Assembly (NCBI GenBank): GCA_963693365.1
Contig: CAVNZM010000009.1
Location: forward strand, 3,720,001 to 3,784,000
Direction of reading: 5' to 3'
DNA length: 64,000 nucleotides
From: Amoebidium appalachense
Taxonomy: Eukaryota > Ichthyosporea
The notes under the pieces are model-generated. The model ran no database searches. It saw nothing but the letters and a program-made list of their open reading frames with translations, and had not been told where the DNA came from. The translations under genes and the position numbers were made by a program. This document shows, piece by piece, positions 1 to 11,594 of the stretch (position 1 is its first letter; each line of letters opens with the position of its first letter).

Positions 1-746
1 CTCAACATTGGCAAGCATCAGTTACATGCCTACTTTTTTAGGAAAAAAAAATTAAAAACTATACATGCGTGCACCGGTGGCCAGTTCATTCTCATTCGTA
101 CAGAAACATAAATAATTTTAACTCCATGGCCTTTCCAGAAGGGGAGGGGGATTATTCCAACCATTATAAGTCGGTCTGTACTCTACTATTATAGCACTTC
201 GAACGAAAAGAAATTGATTGACATATAAACACAAATAACACCCGGCTCTGCATGTACCTATATACAACACAATGTGGATATTCCGAGCAAAACCCGATTT
301 TCCGAGCAAAAACTGATATTTCGAGCAAGTTGAACATCGTCACGCCAGAACTGACTTTTTTGCCTGCATGTATGTGCCTCTAGCCACCATCGTGGCCGTG
401 AAACCCCACAACGCCATTTACATTCAAAACTACGAAAATGTTGAAGTTGAGAAATAAATGTAGTACAAACATGAATAAATATGAAAATCCATATTTACAT
501 GTGCTTGACTCCAGGAAAACATTTTTTTTAAGCCCTTGTATGATTCGTCTGTAAGTGTCCCGCAATTCATACGTGCACATCGAGATCTCCGCAAGATCCT
601 ATTAGTAACCCCTCCCCTCCCCCCTTCCCCCTCCCCCTTCTCCCTATCTCCCTTCACTTCGCCCCGACCCCCCACGCACACCCAGGCACGTGCGCACACA
701 CGCACACACACACGCAAGCGCACACACGCATGTACGCAAGAACCCC

Positions 747-803
<57 letters not shown>

Positions 804-1127
804 CACATCTCGCTGTGGCTTTCAGTTCAATTCCCTTCCCCCCTCCCCTTTTAATAAAGGAAAGGAAACATAAAATTTCAAAAAACTTCAAACTACTTTT
901 GCAATGTGCGACTATAGCTCAACACATGACTCCCCGAATTCGGATCCACCGTGTAAACCGCCGCCGTCATCCTATTTCCGGTCACCTCGACCCACCAGAA
1001 TCCAAGAACCCTGCCTTCCTGCCAGAATTTCGGGTATAGATCCGGATTTCCCAAAATGGTCGTTTTTCCCCCTGCGCCGCTAACGAAAAACGTAGTATTT
1101 CCGCAATTTTCACTTCCGGTTATCTAC
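1..1127. other. Downstream part of phosphatase locus, no confident exon
   Basis: The C-terminal exons of the phosphatase to the right should lie here or beyond the window edge, because that gene leaves its GHDH exon through a possible donor at 1126-1127 (minus strand). One weak candidate last exon is a short minus-strand open stretch near 380-430 that follows a TTTTCGTAG acceptor-like site. It has no residues I can match to the family. Positions 731-810 hold a C tract followed by a CA repeat. I see nothing else that I can support. Confidence 0.4.
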
Positions 1128-1349
1128 TGAAGAGAGTGGTCGTGTCCGGCAAAATAAGCGTCAACATTTGAACAAAATACATCTTTGAACAAATTTCGGA
1201 AAAGTGTACCGGAGGTGTAGGGGTGTCTTTCGCTTTCGGGCTGGGAGTGTGCGCTGGAACCCCCCGCGTTTCCGTGTTTTCCGTTGGACACAAATGGGTG
1301 GTGCCCAAACGCGAATTTCCAGGGTGCACGGCTTTGAGAGACCCTGTGT

Positions 1350-1380
<31 letters not shown>

Positions 1381-1443
1381 GAGAGGGTGCTGTGGATGTG
1401 TGTGTGTTGGGGGGGGGGGGGGGGGGGGGGGAGGGTGTCGTGT

Positions 1444-1516
<73 letters not shown>

Positions 1517-2014
1517 GGGGTGGAGGGACGAGGGGTTAGAGGGGGGGGGGGGAGCTGTCACATGAAGTGTGCGGTATGTGTGTGTGTGTGCTATGATCTG
1601 TGAGCACTCTGATATGGTTGTGATGGGTTGAAGGGAGAATGAAGTGGGTCAGGAAAAAATTAAAAGGTAATAGGATGATAGTTCGAGTAGGTGGCAAGGT
1701 CTTCTCGGGGGGAGGGGGTGGGGGAAGGGGAGGGGGATGGGGGGGGGGGGGAAACGGGGAAACGGGGGGGGGGGGGGGGGGGGGAGGGAGGAAGGGGGTG
1801 TTCTATCTTTCAAGAAAGAATTTCTCCTGCATGATGTTGTACCGTTGGTGGTCGAAATCAGCATCCTCCCTGTTCCACACCCAGGTGCTTGTTTTGACCG
1901 CGAAAAAGTCTGCCAGGGGGGCTCCATCAGGGGGGACACTGAAAGTGTAGTAGCGGCTAGGCATCACCCATTTGGTGGTGAGTGTGCTGTTGGCGTAAAG
2001 AACCTGCAGGAAAA

Positions 2015-2048
<34 letters not shown>

Positions 2049-2121
2049 TTGAGTGAAACATGGGGGAAGGATTTCAGTAATTGGGGAATGTTTTTTTTTT
2101 TTTTTTTTTTGTGGGGGGGGG

Positions 2122-2160
<39 letters not shown>

Positions 2161-2233
2161 CTCACTGAAAGCTTTTCATGTGCCGATTTGATGGGCTTCA
2201 GGTGACACATGGGGGCCGGGGGGGAGGGGGGAA

Positions 2234-2268
<35 letters not shown>

Positions 2269-3657
2269 GGGGGGGAGGGAGGTTCAGTATGTGGAGAGAG
2301 AAGGGGTTTTCGAGTAGAGCATTCAGATGATCCTCACCCAACACTTCCTGTCACCATCCCGTCACCCCCAAGCTCCGACAGTCTCTTCCCCCCTCTCCCC
2401 TCCCCCCCTCCCCCCCCCCCCCCCTCCCCCCCAAGAAAAAAAAGACACGCACACACACAGCGCGGGCGCGCGCGCATACACACATACACATACACACACA
2501 TCACTCTTGGCAGCCCAACTGGAAAACATGCAGCATGAACTAATAGGAAACCCAATACATGACAAGAGAATACGACGCAAAAACACAGAAAACAAACATA
2601 CCTGCAAGTCCCCCTTCGTAATGTTAGCCCCGTCACCTCCCTTCTCCAGTGAGTTGTCATGGTTCCCCGCCACGGCGAAAAACGGGAAAATCAAATTCCG
2701 GTAAGGATATTCAAATATCGTGGAGAATTGCGGGTCGTCGGCCGACACCGGCCCCTTGTCATAGATATTGTCCCCGAGTAATAGCGCAAAATCACACCCT
2801 CTCTCAGCGCACACACTTTCAATAGCAGTGGCGACCGCTGTCTGATTTTTGTCCGCTGTATTGAAAGAAGATAAGAGAAGAGCAAGGAAACCAAACTGTT
2901 ACAGAAGAAAACACCGCAAAATGGAGGTAGGGAAAATGCGCGGGGTTGGAGGGGGGGGGGGGAGGGGAGTGGGGAGAGGGGGGAGTGGGCTGGAGGGGGA
3001 GGGGGCGGGGGGAGGGGAGTTGGGGCGTGACTAAGGTGGTGTGTGTGTTTCTCTATAAGAGGAAAGCAAGAGGTCAGGGGGGGGGGGGGGGGGGGGTGGG
3101 AAAGGAGGGGGGAGGGGGGAGGGGGGGTGTTAAACTTGAATTTACTCGGTACAAAGTACACATCCACAACGGACAACACAATGCAGAGGTTGCAGAACAC
3201 AACCAACGAGTAGAAGGGTGTGTGTGTGTGTGTGTGTTGGGGGGGGGGGGGGGGGGGGGGGCATTAGCATTAACCCATGCATTTTTAAGGTCCCTTTTCA
3301 TTTCTGCTCATTGTGAAGACATCCAGATGTGTGGAATAACATGTCTAGCTCCGTGCAGATGTTGAGTAGGTGAAAATAAAAACATAAAAAACTATGAATT
3401 TAAACCACAGAAGAACATATCCGGCTGTCTGTTGTGTATGTGGGTTGTCCCAGTGCTAAGGCCAATGGATCACGTGGGGAGGAACAGGTGATTTTGTGAG
3501 ATATAGTTTAAGCCAAGAGAGGAGAGGGTGACTTGTGGGAGAAAGGGAAAGGGCAAGCGGGGGGAAGGGGGGGAGAAGGGGGGTGGGGGTTGGAGGGGGA
3601 AGAAGGTGTGTGTGTGTGTGTGTGTGTGTGCGTGCATGTGTGTTGCGCGCGCGCGCG

Positions 3658-3707
<50 letters not shown>

Positions 3708-4034
3708 CGTGTATGTGCGCGCGTACGTGTGTGTGTGTGTGTTAGTCAGTGTTTTTTTTGGGGGGAGGGGGAGGGGGGAGGGGGGGGGGAGGGGAGAAGG
3801 GAGGGGACAGGGTTGTTGTTGGGGGGGGGGGGGGGGGGAGAAGGAAAGGGGGGGGGGGAGGGGGGAGGCTGAATTACCTGTGCCTGTATCACCAATAGCA
3901 ATGAAGCGAATGACCTTATCATCAGCAACAGAAGTGTACGGAAAGGGTCTGTGCGAGGTCGAGAGTGGCAGAGTGACGGACGGAGATGTAGTAGGCCAGA
4001 CTGGCTTATTTTCAGCTATGCCAATCATCCGCAT
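1128..4034 (-). CDS. Purple acid phosphatase-like metallophosphoesterase (partial, spliced)
   Basis: Predicted dinuclear-metal phosphomonoesterase of the ACP5/tartrate-resistant type. Exons (minus): about 4034-3878, 2855-2602, 2003-1843 and 1343-1128. All joins keep phase and use GT-AG. All five family metal motifs are visible in order: IGDTG (exon 1), [10 protein letters not shown] and AGNHDN (exon 2), GHHP and GHDH (exon 4). Exon 3 carries the segment around [11 protein letters not shown], which matches the family region after GNHD. Family enzymes are normally secreted. No signal peptide is visible, so a further 5' exon is likely, and exons after GHDH are unresolved. With the only GT donor available, exon 3 omits a stretch encoding about 15 residues ([11 protein letters not shown]) that resembles the helix before motif IV. 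A non-GT donor or a local sequence error is therefore possible. Introns are almost wholly C tracts and CA repeats on the sense strand. Confidence 0.85.
3128..3210 (-). repeat. Dispersed poly-C-tailed element, copy in phosphatase intron 1
   Basis: Copy of the roughly 100-bp element described at 51200-51308, 5'-truncated. On the minus strand it shares the core TTGTGTTGTCCGTTGTG followed by GATGTGTACTT, and it ends in AACACCCCC. It lies in the sense orientation of the phosphatase gene. Confidence 0.6.
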
Positions 4035-4190
4035 ACATAGTCAGTAACTGAGATATATTATGGAAACATCCGCATACATAGTCAGTAACTGAGATATATT
4101 ATGGAAACATCCGCATACATAGTCAGTAACTGAGATATATTATGGAAACATCCGCATACATAGTCAGTAACTGAGATATATTATGGAAAC
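4027..4190. repeat. Four perfect 41-bp tandem repeats
   Basis: Four consecutive copies of a 41-bp unit (4027-4067, 4068-4108, 4109-4149, 4150-4190) that begins ATCCGCATACATAGTC and ends TTATGGAAAC. The array overlaps the first codons of the first recognised phosphatase exon. Each unit contains CTGAGATATA and, on the minus strand, a TTACTGAC stretch that resembles an intron branch and acceptor area. Confidence 0.95.
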
Positions 4191-5180
4191 GAATTCGTGT
4201 GCTGCACAATACACAGGGTGCACACCTCGCAGTACTTGTGTGCTTTTATGTACGCACATTAGTAGTTGAGTAACAACAGCCGGACATATTAGTAACTATC
4301 CGGCATTCTGGCGCTCATATGCATTATTTTGGCGCAAAACAATCGTTTTTCGTGATGTGCGTGTGTCCTATAGCCGCCCCCCCAACCCCCCCCTCGTCGC
4401 CACCCCCTCCCCCCCCCTCCTCCCCCCCCCCCCTCCCCCCCCCTCCCCCCCCCCCCCCCCCCCCCCCCCCCCCAGCCCCCCAGCCCCCCGCCCCTCCCCC
4501 CCCCCTCCCCCCAGCCCCCCTCCCCCCAGCCCCCCTCCCCCCAGCCCCCCTCCCCCCCCCATCCCCACCACCACCACCACCATCACAACCGTTCCTTTAC
4601 TACTTGTGTTCACCATGCGTGATTCCCCTTTCACACATGTAAACGTTGCTGGCTGTAGCCAAATTTTACCATCAAAAACACACCGGTACCACTTTATGTG
4701 AAACCCAGCTGTCCTCTCTATCGATCTTCAACGGTTTCACTGGGTTTTACAGTTTTACAGGCCCTTCGTCTGTGCAAAACCACCATTTGATTGTCTCTTA
4801 TTCACATCGACTGTCTCTTGGCAGATTTTCGCTTGGGGGAAGGGGTGAAGGGGGGAGAGAAGGGGGGGGGGGGGGGGGGGGGGGGGGGGGGCGGGGCTGG
4901 GAGGAAGGGGGTGAAGGGGGGAGAGAAGGGGGGGGAGAGAAGGGGGGGGGGGGGGGGGGGGGGGGGGCTTCAGCAGAAATAGTATGAGGGAACCCAACGG
5001 CAAGCCTTCGGGAATTATTGCAAAAAGGATGCTAGCAAATGTATGGAAATGGGAAGTCGTGATCAGTAACTAGTATGTTTATAAATATAACACAGACCAC
5101 GGGTGTGCTACCTTAAAGTGTACGAGGGCTGCAACAGCGTTATTGCATTTTGATTGACACTACGGTTGGGTTTTTGGCAT
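4191..5180. other. Spacer with C and G tracts
   Basis: No gene is visible. 4375-4562 is a C-rich tract of CCCCCCAGCC-type units and 4845-4967 is a G-rich tract. The remainder is unique sequence without coding signals. Confidence 0.6.
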
Positions 5181-5310
5181 TTTATTCCCGGTACCACTGA
5201 CCGGTTATCGTTAAGACCCGCTTAAGGCAACTAATCGATACCCTAAGCATCAGCATGCGGCGATAAAAAATACATCAGGCGAAGGCTCTACCGATTGCAG
5301 GTTAAAAAAC
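5181..5310 (-). promoter_or_regulatory. Conserved 3' block with AATAAA, paralogue 1
   Basis: Minus-strand AATAAA (5186-5181) sits in a CGGGAATAAAA context next to an ACCGGTCAG stretch. This block recurs downstream of all four paralogues, but is the most diverged here: the ATACATCAGGCGAA stretch and the AATAAA end are kept while the middle differs. Probable 3' UTR and poly(A) signal. Confidence 0.6.
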
Positions 5311-5460
5311 TAGAAAGATGGTGATGTATGTATGGTTCTTGCTAACCACAAGAAGACAACTGCAGACCTAAAAACGGGAGCTCGGCTGGTATTTTAAGCA
5401 TCAAGAAAAATTGCTATGCATTCGAGTTTGGGAATACAAATGGCAGTACATACACATCAG

Positions 5461-6429
5461 TTAAGAAGTTAAGGAAATAAAGCAATCACGACATGTCGAA
5501 TACCTGCACGTTTGGTTCATGCAAGCACCTCCTGTGTCTCCGTCAGTGTTGCAGCCGCCGCCCCGGCGCTTGTAGACATATGCGGCAGCCACGGCAGCAA
5601 GCAGACCCGCACCCACGCTGGCACCCACGGCCGCACCGACATAGACCCCACTGGGCGAGGCCGTGGTCGTGGTCTGGGCAGCTGCCGATGGCGTGGCAGC
5701 GCCGGCGGACGGGGAGGCCACAGGATCCACCTCTTCCGGCTTGGCTGAGTAGTGGGCCGATGGCTCGGGTGTGGGGGGAACGGTGGTGGTGGTGGGTGGG
5801 ACAGTGGTGGTGGACGGAGGGGGAGGGACGGTGGTGGTGGGGGGAGGGGGAGGGACGGTGGTGGTGGGGGGAGGGGGAGGGACGGTGGTGGTGGGTGCGA
5901 GATAGCACTCGGGACCAACAACAGACGTGATGGAGAAGCGGCTGCCGTCGGTGGCAAAGAACTCTGTGTTGGGGGTCTGGGAGAGGTTGAGCTTGCGCTT
6001 CATGGTGACGCAGAACTGGCCACTGCTGCCGGTGGCGGGCAGGGAATTCGTCCACAGGTTGCCGTTGAACTGCACCTCGCCGTCCATCGTCTCCTCGGCA
6101 TAGCCCTCGTCGCCGGGCACGGGGTCCCACGTGCCCTCCTCAGCACGCAGGCCGGCGTTTTCGTTTGTGAAGCAGCTGAGGAAGCGCGCACCAAACTTGG
6201 TCAGGGCCTGTGCCTGCCCCCCGGTCGCGGCACACTCGCCGGTTGCGGCAGGCTGCTTGTAGGCGACGGAGTAGCACATTTTTGTGGTGACGGTTGCCGG
6301 GTCGTAGACGTAGCTGCCGGGGATGAACTGGATGTCCCACTCGGCCTTCCCGCTGCAGTCGAGTGCTGCACTCACGGCCTGGGCGGCAAGCACGGCGGCA
6401 ACAAGGCTGGACACGGTGCGGGGTGACAT
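5461..6429 (-). CDS. Thr/Pro-stalked surface protein, paralogue 1
   Basis: Unrecognised family, four copies in this window. I chose MSPRTVSSL as the start because it opens a good signal peptide (cleavage near AVSA) and is shared by the paralogues; the frame is open upstream but unconserved. A mature domain of about 180 residues has six cysteines (in DCSG, KMCYS, ECAA, LSCFT, QFCVT, PECYL), which suggests three disulfides. It is followed by a PPPPPTTTV repeat stalk (three units), a Ser/Pro linker, a Gly/Ala transmembrane helix (GVYVGAAVGASVGAGLL) and a YKRR stop-transfer tail. This predicts a type I plasma-membrane or wall-anchored protein. The tail differs from the other copies because of one extra C in a C4 run near 5570. 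The conserved tail (TETQEVLA, stop at 5517) lies in the neighbouring frame, so the GGGCNTDGDTGG ending may be artefactual. Confidence 0.85.
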   Translation of the reverse strand: MSPRTVSSLVAAVLAAQAVSAALDCSGKAEWDIQFIPGSYVYDPATVTTKMCYSVAYKQPAATGECAATGGQAQALTKFGARFLSCFTNENAGLRAEEGTWDPVPGDEGYAEETMDGEVQFNGNLWTNSLPATGSSGQFCVTMKRKLNLSQTPNTEFFATDGSRFSITSVVGPECYLAPTTTVPPPPPTTTVPPPPPTTTVPPPPSTTTVPPTTTTVPPTPEPSAHYSAKPEEVDPVASPSAGAATPSAAAQTTTTASPSGVYVGAAVGASVGAGLLAAVAAAYVYKRRGGGCNTDGDTGGACMNQTCRYSTCRDCFISLTS

Positions 6430-6579
6430 TTTGGCGGCTTGGTTATTTGCAGAATAGTCGGATGGGAAAACTAATATTACAACTGTAGTTTCCTGTCGAG
6501 TTAGGCTTCTCTTGTTTAGGAGCTCTGCTACTCTTCTATCGCTGCGAAGTAAGCTGAATGACCTGGAGAGCAAGCGAGG

Positions 6580-6675
6580 TCAGTTTATATATCTGGGCCT
6601 AGCATGTTTAGCGTTATGTGATTGGCTTGAAGCTGCAGCAAAGCCATTTATGATTGGTTTCCTCCTCCCGCCCAG
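6580..6675 (-). promoter_or_regulatory. Promoter of paralogue 1: GC box, two CCAAT boxes, TATA
   Basis: Read on the minus strand: GGGCGGGAG (about 6673-6665), CCAATCAT (about 6659-6652), a second CCAAT about 32 bp further on (near 6621), then TATATAAA (about 6592-6585), some 160 bp before the ATG. The same order and spacing occurs at all four paralogues. Confidence 0.75.
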
Positions 6676-7289
6676 CAATCTCCGTGACTCCTTTTAAGTT
6701 TTTCGGGGCCTTCAATGAGCAAATCAAAATTTCGCCAGATCATCATCATCCTGCCTCGGAGTTCCTGATATCAGAATTACAATCTTCGTGAACTTCCAAG
6801 TTGGAATACAATATATAATACGAAAAAAAGAGATAATCAAATTTATTATCATAGAAGTTTATGAATTCATATGTTGGGCAGCCAGGCCCCAGAAGACTCG
6901 GCTGATTTCTGTTTGATCTGATCCATGAGTGTGACTATGAAAAAGATTGACGAAAATTGTTGAACACCCCAATGTGCACCTCACCTGCCTCCGATGGCGG
7001 CGGCAAGATGAATCATTCTATGGGGATAGTCACTGATCTGTGACAAGTCTTACAGATGGCGTCAGTGGCGTGGGCACCCTCAAAGTGTGTCCACTTTGCC
7101 ACACTCGGCCGTGGCTGTCGTGGGCTGGCCAGGCCAGCCCAGGCCAGTTCACATCAGTTCATAAGTTCATGTGAAAGTTAAGGTTGACTGGAAAGGCACG
7201 TGCGTGCGTGCTGGGCCACGTGAATGACACGACACTAACTAATGGAGCATTGATTTTGGACCCAGGGCGGGGGGTAGTAGCAAGTTTAA

Positions 7290-7322
<33 letters not shown>

Positions 7323-7749
7323 ACCCGCCACCCCGCGAGTGGTCGGGTCCCCCGGGGGCCCCAGGGGGGGGGGGGGGGGGTACCCCACCGCCCCGGCCAG
7401 GCTCTTATATAGTACTATAAGTACTATATAGTACTATATGTTCATATATGAGGGGGGGGGGGGGGGGGGGGGGGGGTACCCACCACCCGCCAAGGGGACA
7501 GGTCCCCCCCCCCCCTCCCCCTCGGGGGGGGGGGGGGGGTACCCACCACCCCCCTAACCCCCGAAACTTTCTACTACCCCCTCCCCGGTTTCAAAATCAA
7601 CGCTCCCTTACGCCATACTACTTTTCGCTTTTTGCGCCAGCATGTGTTTGCGCAAACGGTGCGGCCTGGCCCAATCTCATCTGGGCTCTGTTGAAACGCC
7701 ACGGATAGGTCTAGACAGGCTGTGTGTGTCTTGTGTGTGTGTGTGTACG

Positions 7750-7895
<146 letters not shown>

Positions 7896-9105
7896 ACTCG
7901 AAATTTTGGGGAGAGGGGATGGCCACGGGTGGCTGGCTACCAGTGGACATGGGAGGGGGGGGAGGAACAGGATTGTTGTGAAGTACTTGAACAAAGCAAT
8001 GCCGATTATGGCCGTCGGACGGGCCCATATTGATCAATATTAAAATAGAATATTTGGTTGGGGAGGGAGGTATCACTAGTCGAGGTTATTGGTTGTCTTG
8101 CGCGTGTGTATATGAGCGCGCGCGCATGTGTGCATGTTTCTGTGGGGCCGGAGCAAGGGGGGACGTGGGGCCCGGGGGGGGGAAGGAGGGGATTGGGGTG
8201 ATGGGGGGAAGGGGGGGGGGGAGGGGGGAGGGGGGTTGGGGGGGGGGGGGGGGGGGGGGTGGGTTGGGGGAGGGAGGTAGGATGGTTCTCAATTTTTTGC
8301 GGCAACGAAGAGAAACCACAAAACATTCTAACCCCCCCCCCCCCCCCCCCCCTCCTTCCCCCTGGGAAAAAATGAAGAAGAAGAAGCGATAGATAGCCAA
8401 ACGGGAAAAGGAAGAACAAGGAGAAAGGGGGAGAGAAGAGGGTTGCTTCCCGTGCATATCATAACCGGAAAAGTGCCAGTGTTTTCATATCAATGCGTCA
8501 TTGTTGTACAAACCCAGGTGTGTCTGTCGCGTCACACCGGATACTGTGCATGTGAACATGAGCCGAGAGTACAGCCGGATTTGCCCAGCACTCCTTGCCT
8601 GTGCACGCACCCTGTACACATCACGTTATGGTGCTTGCTCGTTGATGTTACCTGCACAATGTCGTTACTTTACCGCTCAGTCATGCCTATGGTTTTATTT
8701 TATTTTTTTGCCGTAAGCGGCATGCTGTTAATTTCGCCGCTCCCATCATCCTGGCGAGACTCGCCGCATGACAGGTACGATAATCCATTTATCTCTCCTA
8801 CAACTCTTCCGAAGTTGTGGTAATATCAGAGTAGCGGTAAAAGTTTCTAGTTTGCGGGTGGCACAGACTTAGCCTAGGACTACGTCCTACCTGTAATTGT
8901 TGAATGACTGAACAACATTCACGAACTAAATAAAAAGAGCGGAATTTCAAAAACGAGCCATTGTGGGCGGTGACCAACGCATAAGAGTGCTGTGAGACTG
9001 CCTCCCTCCTCCTCCCCCCCCCCCCCCCCCGGGGCTTATCCCCCCCCCCCCCCTCCCACCCCCCCCCCCCATCCAAACCCCCCCCCCCCCCAAAAAAAAA
9101 ACGTG

Positions 9106-9109
<4 letters not shown>

Positions 9110-9190
<81 letters not shown>
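9110..9190. repeat. CA microsatellite with flanking C tracts
   Basis: About 40 uninterrupted CA units preceded by four C homopolymers (9018-9095). Confidence 0.97.
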
Positions 9191-9192
<2 letters not shown>

Positions 9193-9602
9193 CCCCCCCT
9201 CCCCTCCTCCCTCCTATCCTTGCCTTTCGGCCGCCCCTTCTGGACACCAATAACATCGGATTCCCCTTCACTCCCTCCGCTCCCCAATCGACCCTCTACG
9301 ACTGCTTGTGTGTGTGTGTGTGGACACTGTATGTGTTAGGGGTGGGGGGGAAGGAGGGTTTAAAGGGGTAGAGGGATGGGGCTACTGTAAATTTGGAAGA
9401 AAGACGTGGGAGCACCAGAATTTTGTCCCAAAAGTGCGTGCCGCGGTGCACGTACAGTGTGAGCTAGCAGTGTTTGCGTTGATGTTGGCTTGGGTTTGTG
9501 TATTACCGTGTTTGTGTATTGCCGTTTGAGTATGTGTGACGATTATGCATTCGTATTTGTGCGTGCGTGCGTGTGTGTGTGTGTGTGTGTGTGTGCACGC
9601 CC

Positions 9603-9648
<46 letters not shown>

Positions 9649-9675
9649 ACGCATGCATGTGTGTATGACGTGTGT

Positions 9676-9738
<63 letters not shown>

Positions 9739-9876
9739 TGTGTGTGTGTCTGTGAGTGTGTCTGTGTGTGTGTGTCTCTGTGCACGTGCTTGTCCTCTCT
9801 CTCTCCCTCTCTCTCTCTCTGTGTGTGTGTGTGAGTGTGTGTGTGTGTGAGTGTGTGAGTGTGTGTGAGTGAGTGA

Positions 9877-9909
<33 letters not shown>

Positions 9910-10053
9910 CCACGTGCGTGTGTGTGCTTGTGTGTGTGCGGCGGTGTTTGTTTACAATCGTCTGGTGTCTATCCGCACAACTCGTATCTCTCAGCACACA
10001 AGATGTCAGTATGCTGCTGTGCGCATGAGGCTGGTTAGGAAAACGTGGCTACT

Positions 10054-10093
<40 letters not shown>

Positions 10094-10879
10094 AAGGCAA
10101 GGCTGCAAAACAGGAGTGTTCGGGATGTGTCTACTAGTTTATTGGTCTTAATGGTGCTAAAACGAGCACCGTGCAAAGGGGAAGGGTGCTGCAAATCTCA
10201 CTTGTGTCAAGAGCACGAACACAATGTGTGCGTGCGAGTGGGTGAGTATGCTACTGCCGGCGTGGCTGGGGTAGTAGCCCTGGGCAAAGTGTGTACTTAT
10301 AGTTAGGTTGTGAAGGATGGTGTAGCTTAGCTGAACTCATAGATAGCACCTTAACTAGTGTACTGTCGGTGCTGTGTGGTAGACGGTAGTTTGGCCTGAA
10401 AAGGCTCTCCGGGAACAAAACGTGATAAAATAAAAATAAAGCAAATAAAAAAAATAAAAATGGGGGTGTGTGTGTAAGTGCGCGCGTGTGCCTAGGCTAA
10501 GCCGTACATGTGCGCATGTGCATGCGCATGTGCGTGTGCGTGTGCATGTGCGTGCGTGTGCGTGCGTGTGTGTGAGACTCTGCGTGTGCGTGTGCTTGTG
10601 CGGTTGCGTGTGCGTGTGTGGCATGTGTGGGTTGCGTGTGGCATGCGCGCGCGCACGCGCGTGTGTGTATGAGCGTGAGCGTGCGTGTTGGACTCTTTCT
10701 TCGATCCGGGCCGGGGCCGGAGGAGAAAGAAATGATAAACATGCGCGCGTGTGTGTTTGTGTGAGCGTGAGCGTGCTTGCTCATCTGTGTGTGTGTGTAC
10801 GCGTGCGTGCGCGCACGTACGTACGGTCACAGAAACTATCTGGCGATAAACATCTGTGTGTGTGTGTGTGTGGGTGTGT

Positions 10880-10916
<37 letters not shown>

Positions 10917-10919
10917 TGT

Positions 10920-10965
<46 letters not shown>

Positions 10966-10966
10966 A

Positions 10967-11006
<40 letters not shown>

Positions 11007-11300
11007 TGTCAAGTTGCTGCCACAGTGAAAGTAGAATACACATTCCCGGCCAAGTGCATCATTCCAATAGAGTTGTGCGAACGCGCATGTACACATTGTG
11101 ACAAGTTAAGCTACATGTTGTTTGTATGTGTGTGTGCCCCTCGTGTATCTGTTTACTATGTTGTACGACTTTGAGTCGGAGAGTTGTGACACTGTGCGTT
11201 TGCGTTGTGCCACAGGTGGAAGAACTATTATAATATAGCATTCGTAGATTACGTGAGGTTTAGGAGTGGTTTTTCACTGAGCCGGTCTATGGTTTTCACA

Positions 11301-11420
11301 TTTATTCCCGGTACGGTATTTGACCGGTTATCCTGATAATTGCACAGGTAATGTCGGAGTACGCTGGTTGGTACTGCAAGACTAGAAAAGAGAAAAACAC
11401 AACAGGCGGGCTCTGCTAAT
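11301..11420 (-). promoter_or_regulatory. Conserved 3' block with AATAAA, paralogue 2
   Basis: Minus-strand AATAAA at 11306-11301 is preceded by the shared sequence containing AATTATCAGGATAACCGGTCA and ACCAACCAG. The block is nearly identical to those at 14452 and 19892. Probable 3' UTR and cleavage signal. Confidence 0.7.
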
Positions 11421-11594
11421 GTCTCAAAGTAGATAAAATCACGTTTACGGGCATGGTTGCTTTTAGCCACAACGACAATACCGGAGGTTCACCAAAATTT
11501 AAGCCTTGGCGATACATTCTATACTAAATGTGCATTGGGAAAGTCAATGCTTATCGGATTAGAAAAAATGAAAACATATGCTGGTTTTTAAGCT

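Noticed and set aside
2602-2855. AATATCCTTACC inside phosphatase exon 2 as another U12 donor
   Set aside because: The frame reads through it into FAVAGNHDN, a conserved motif of the family, so it is coding.
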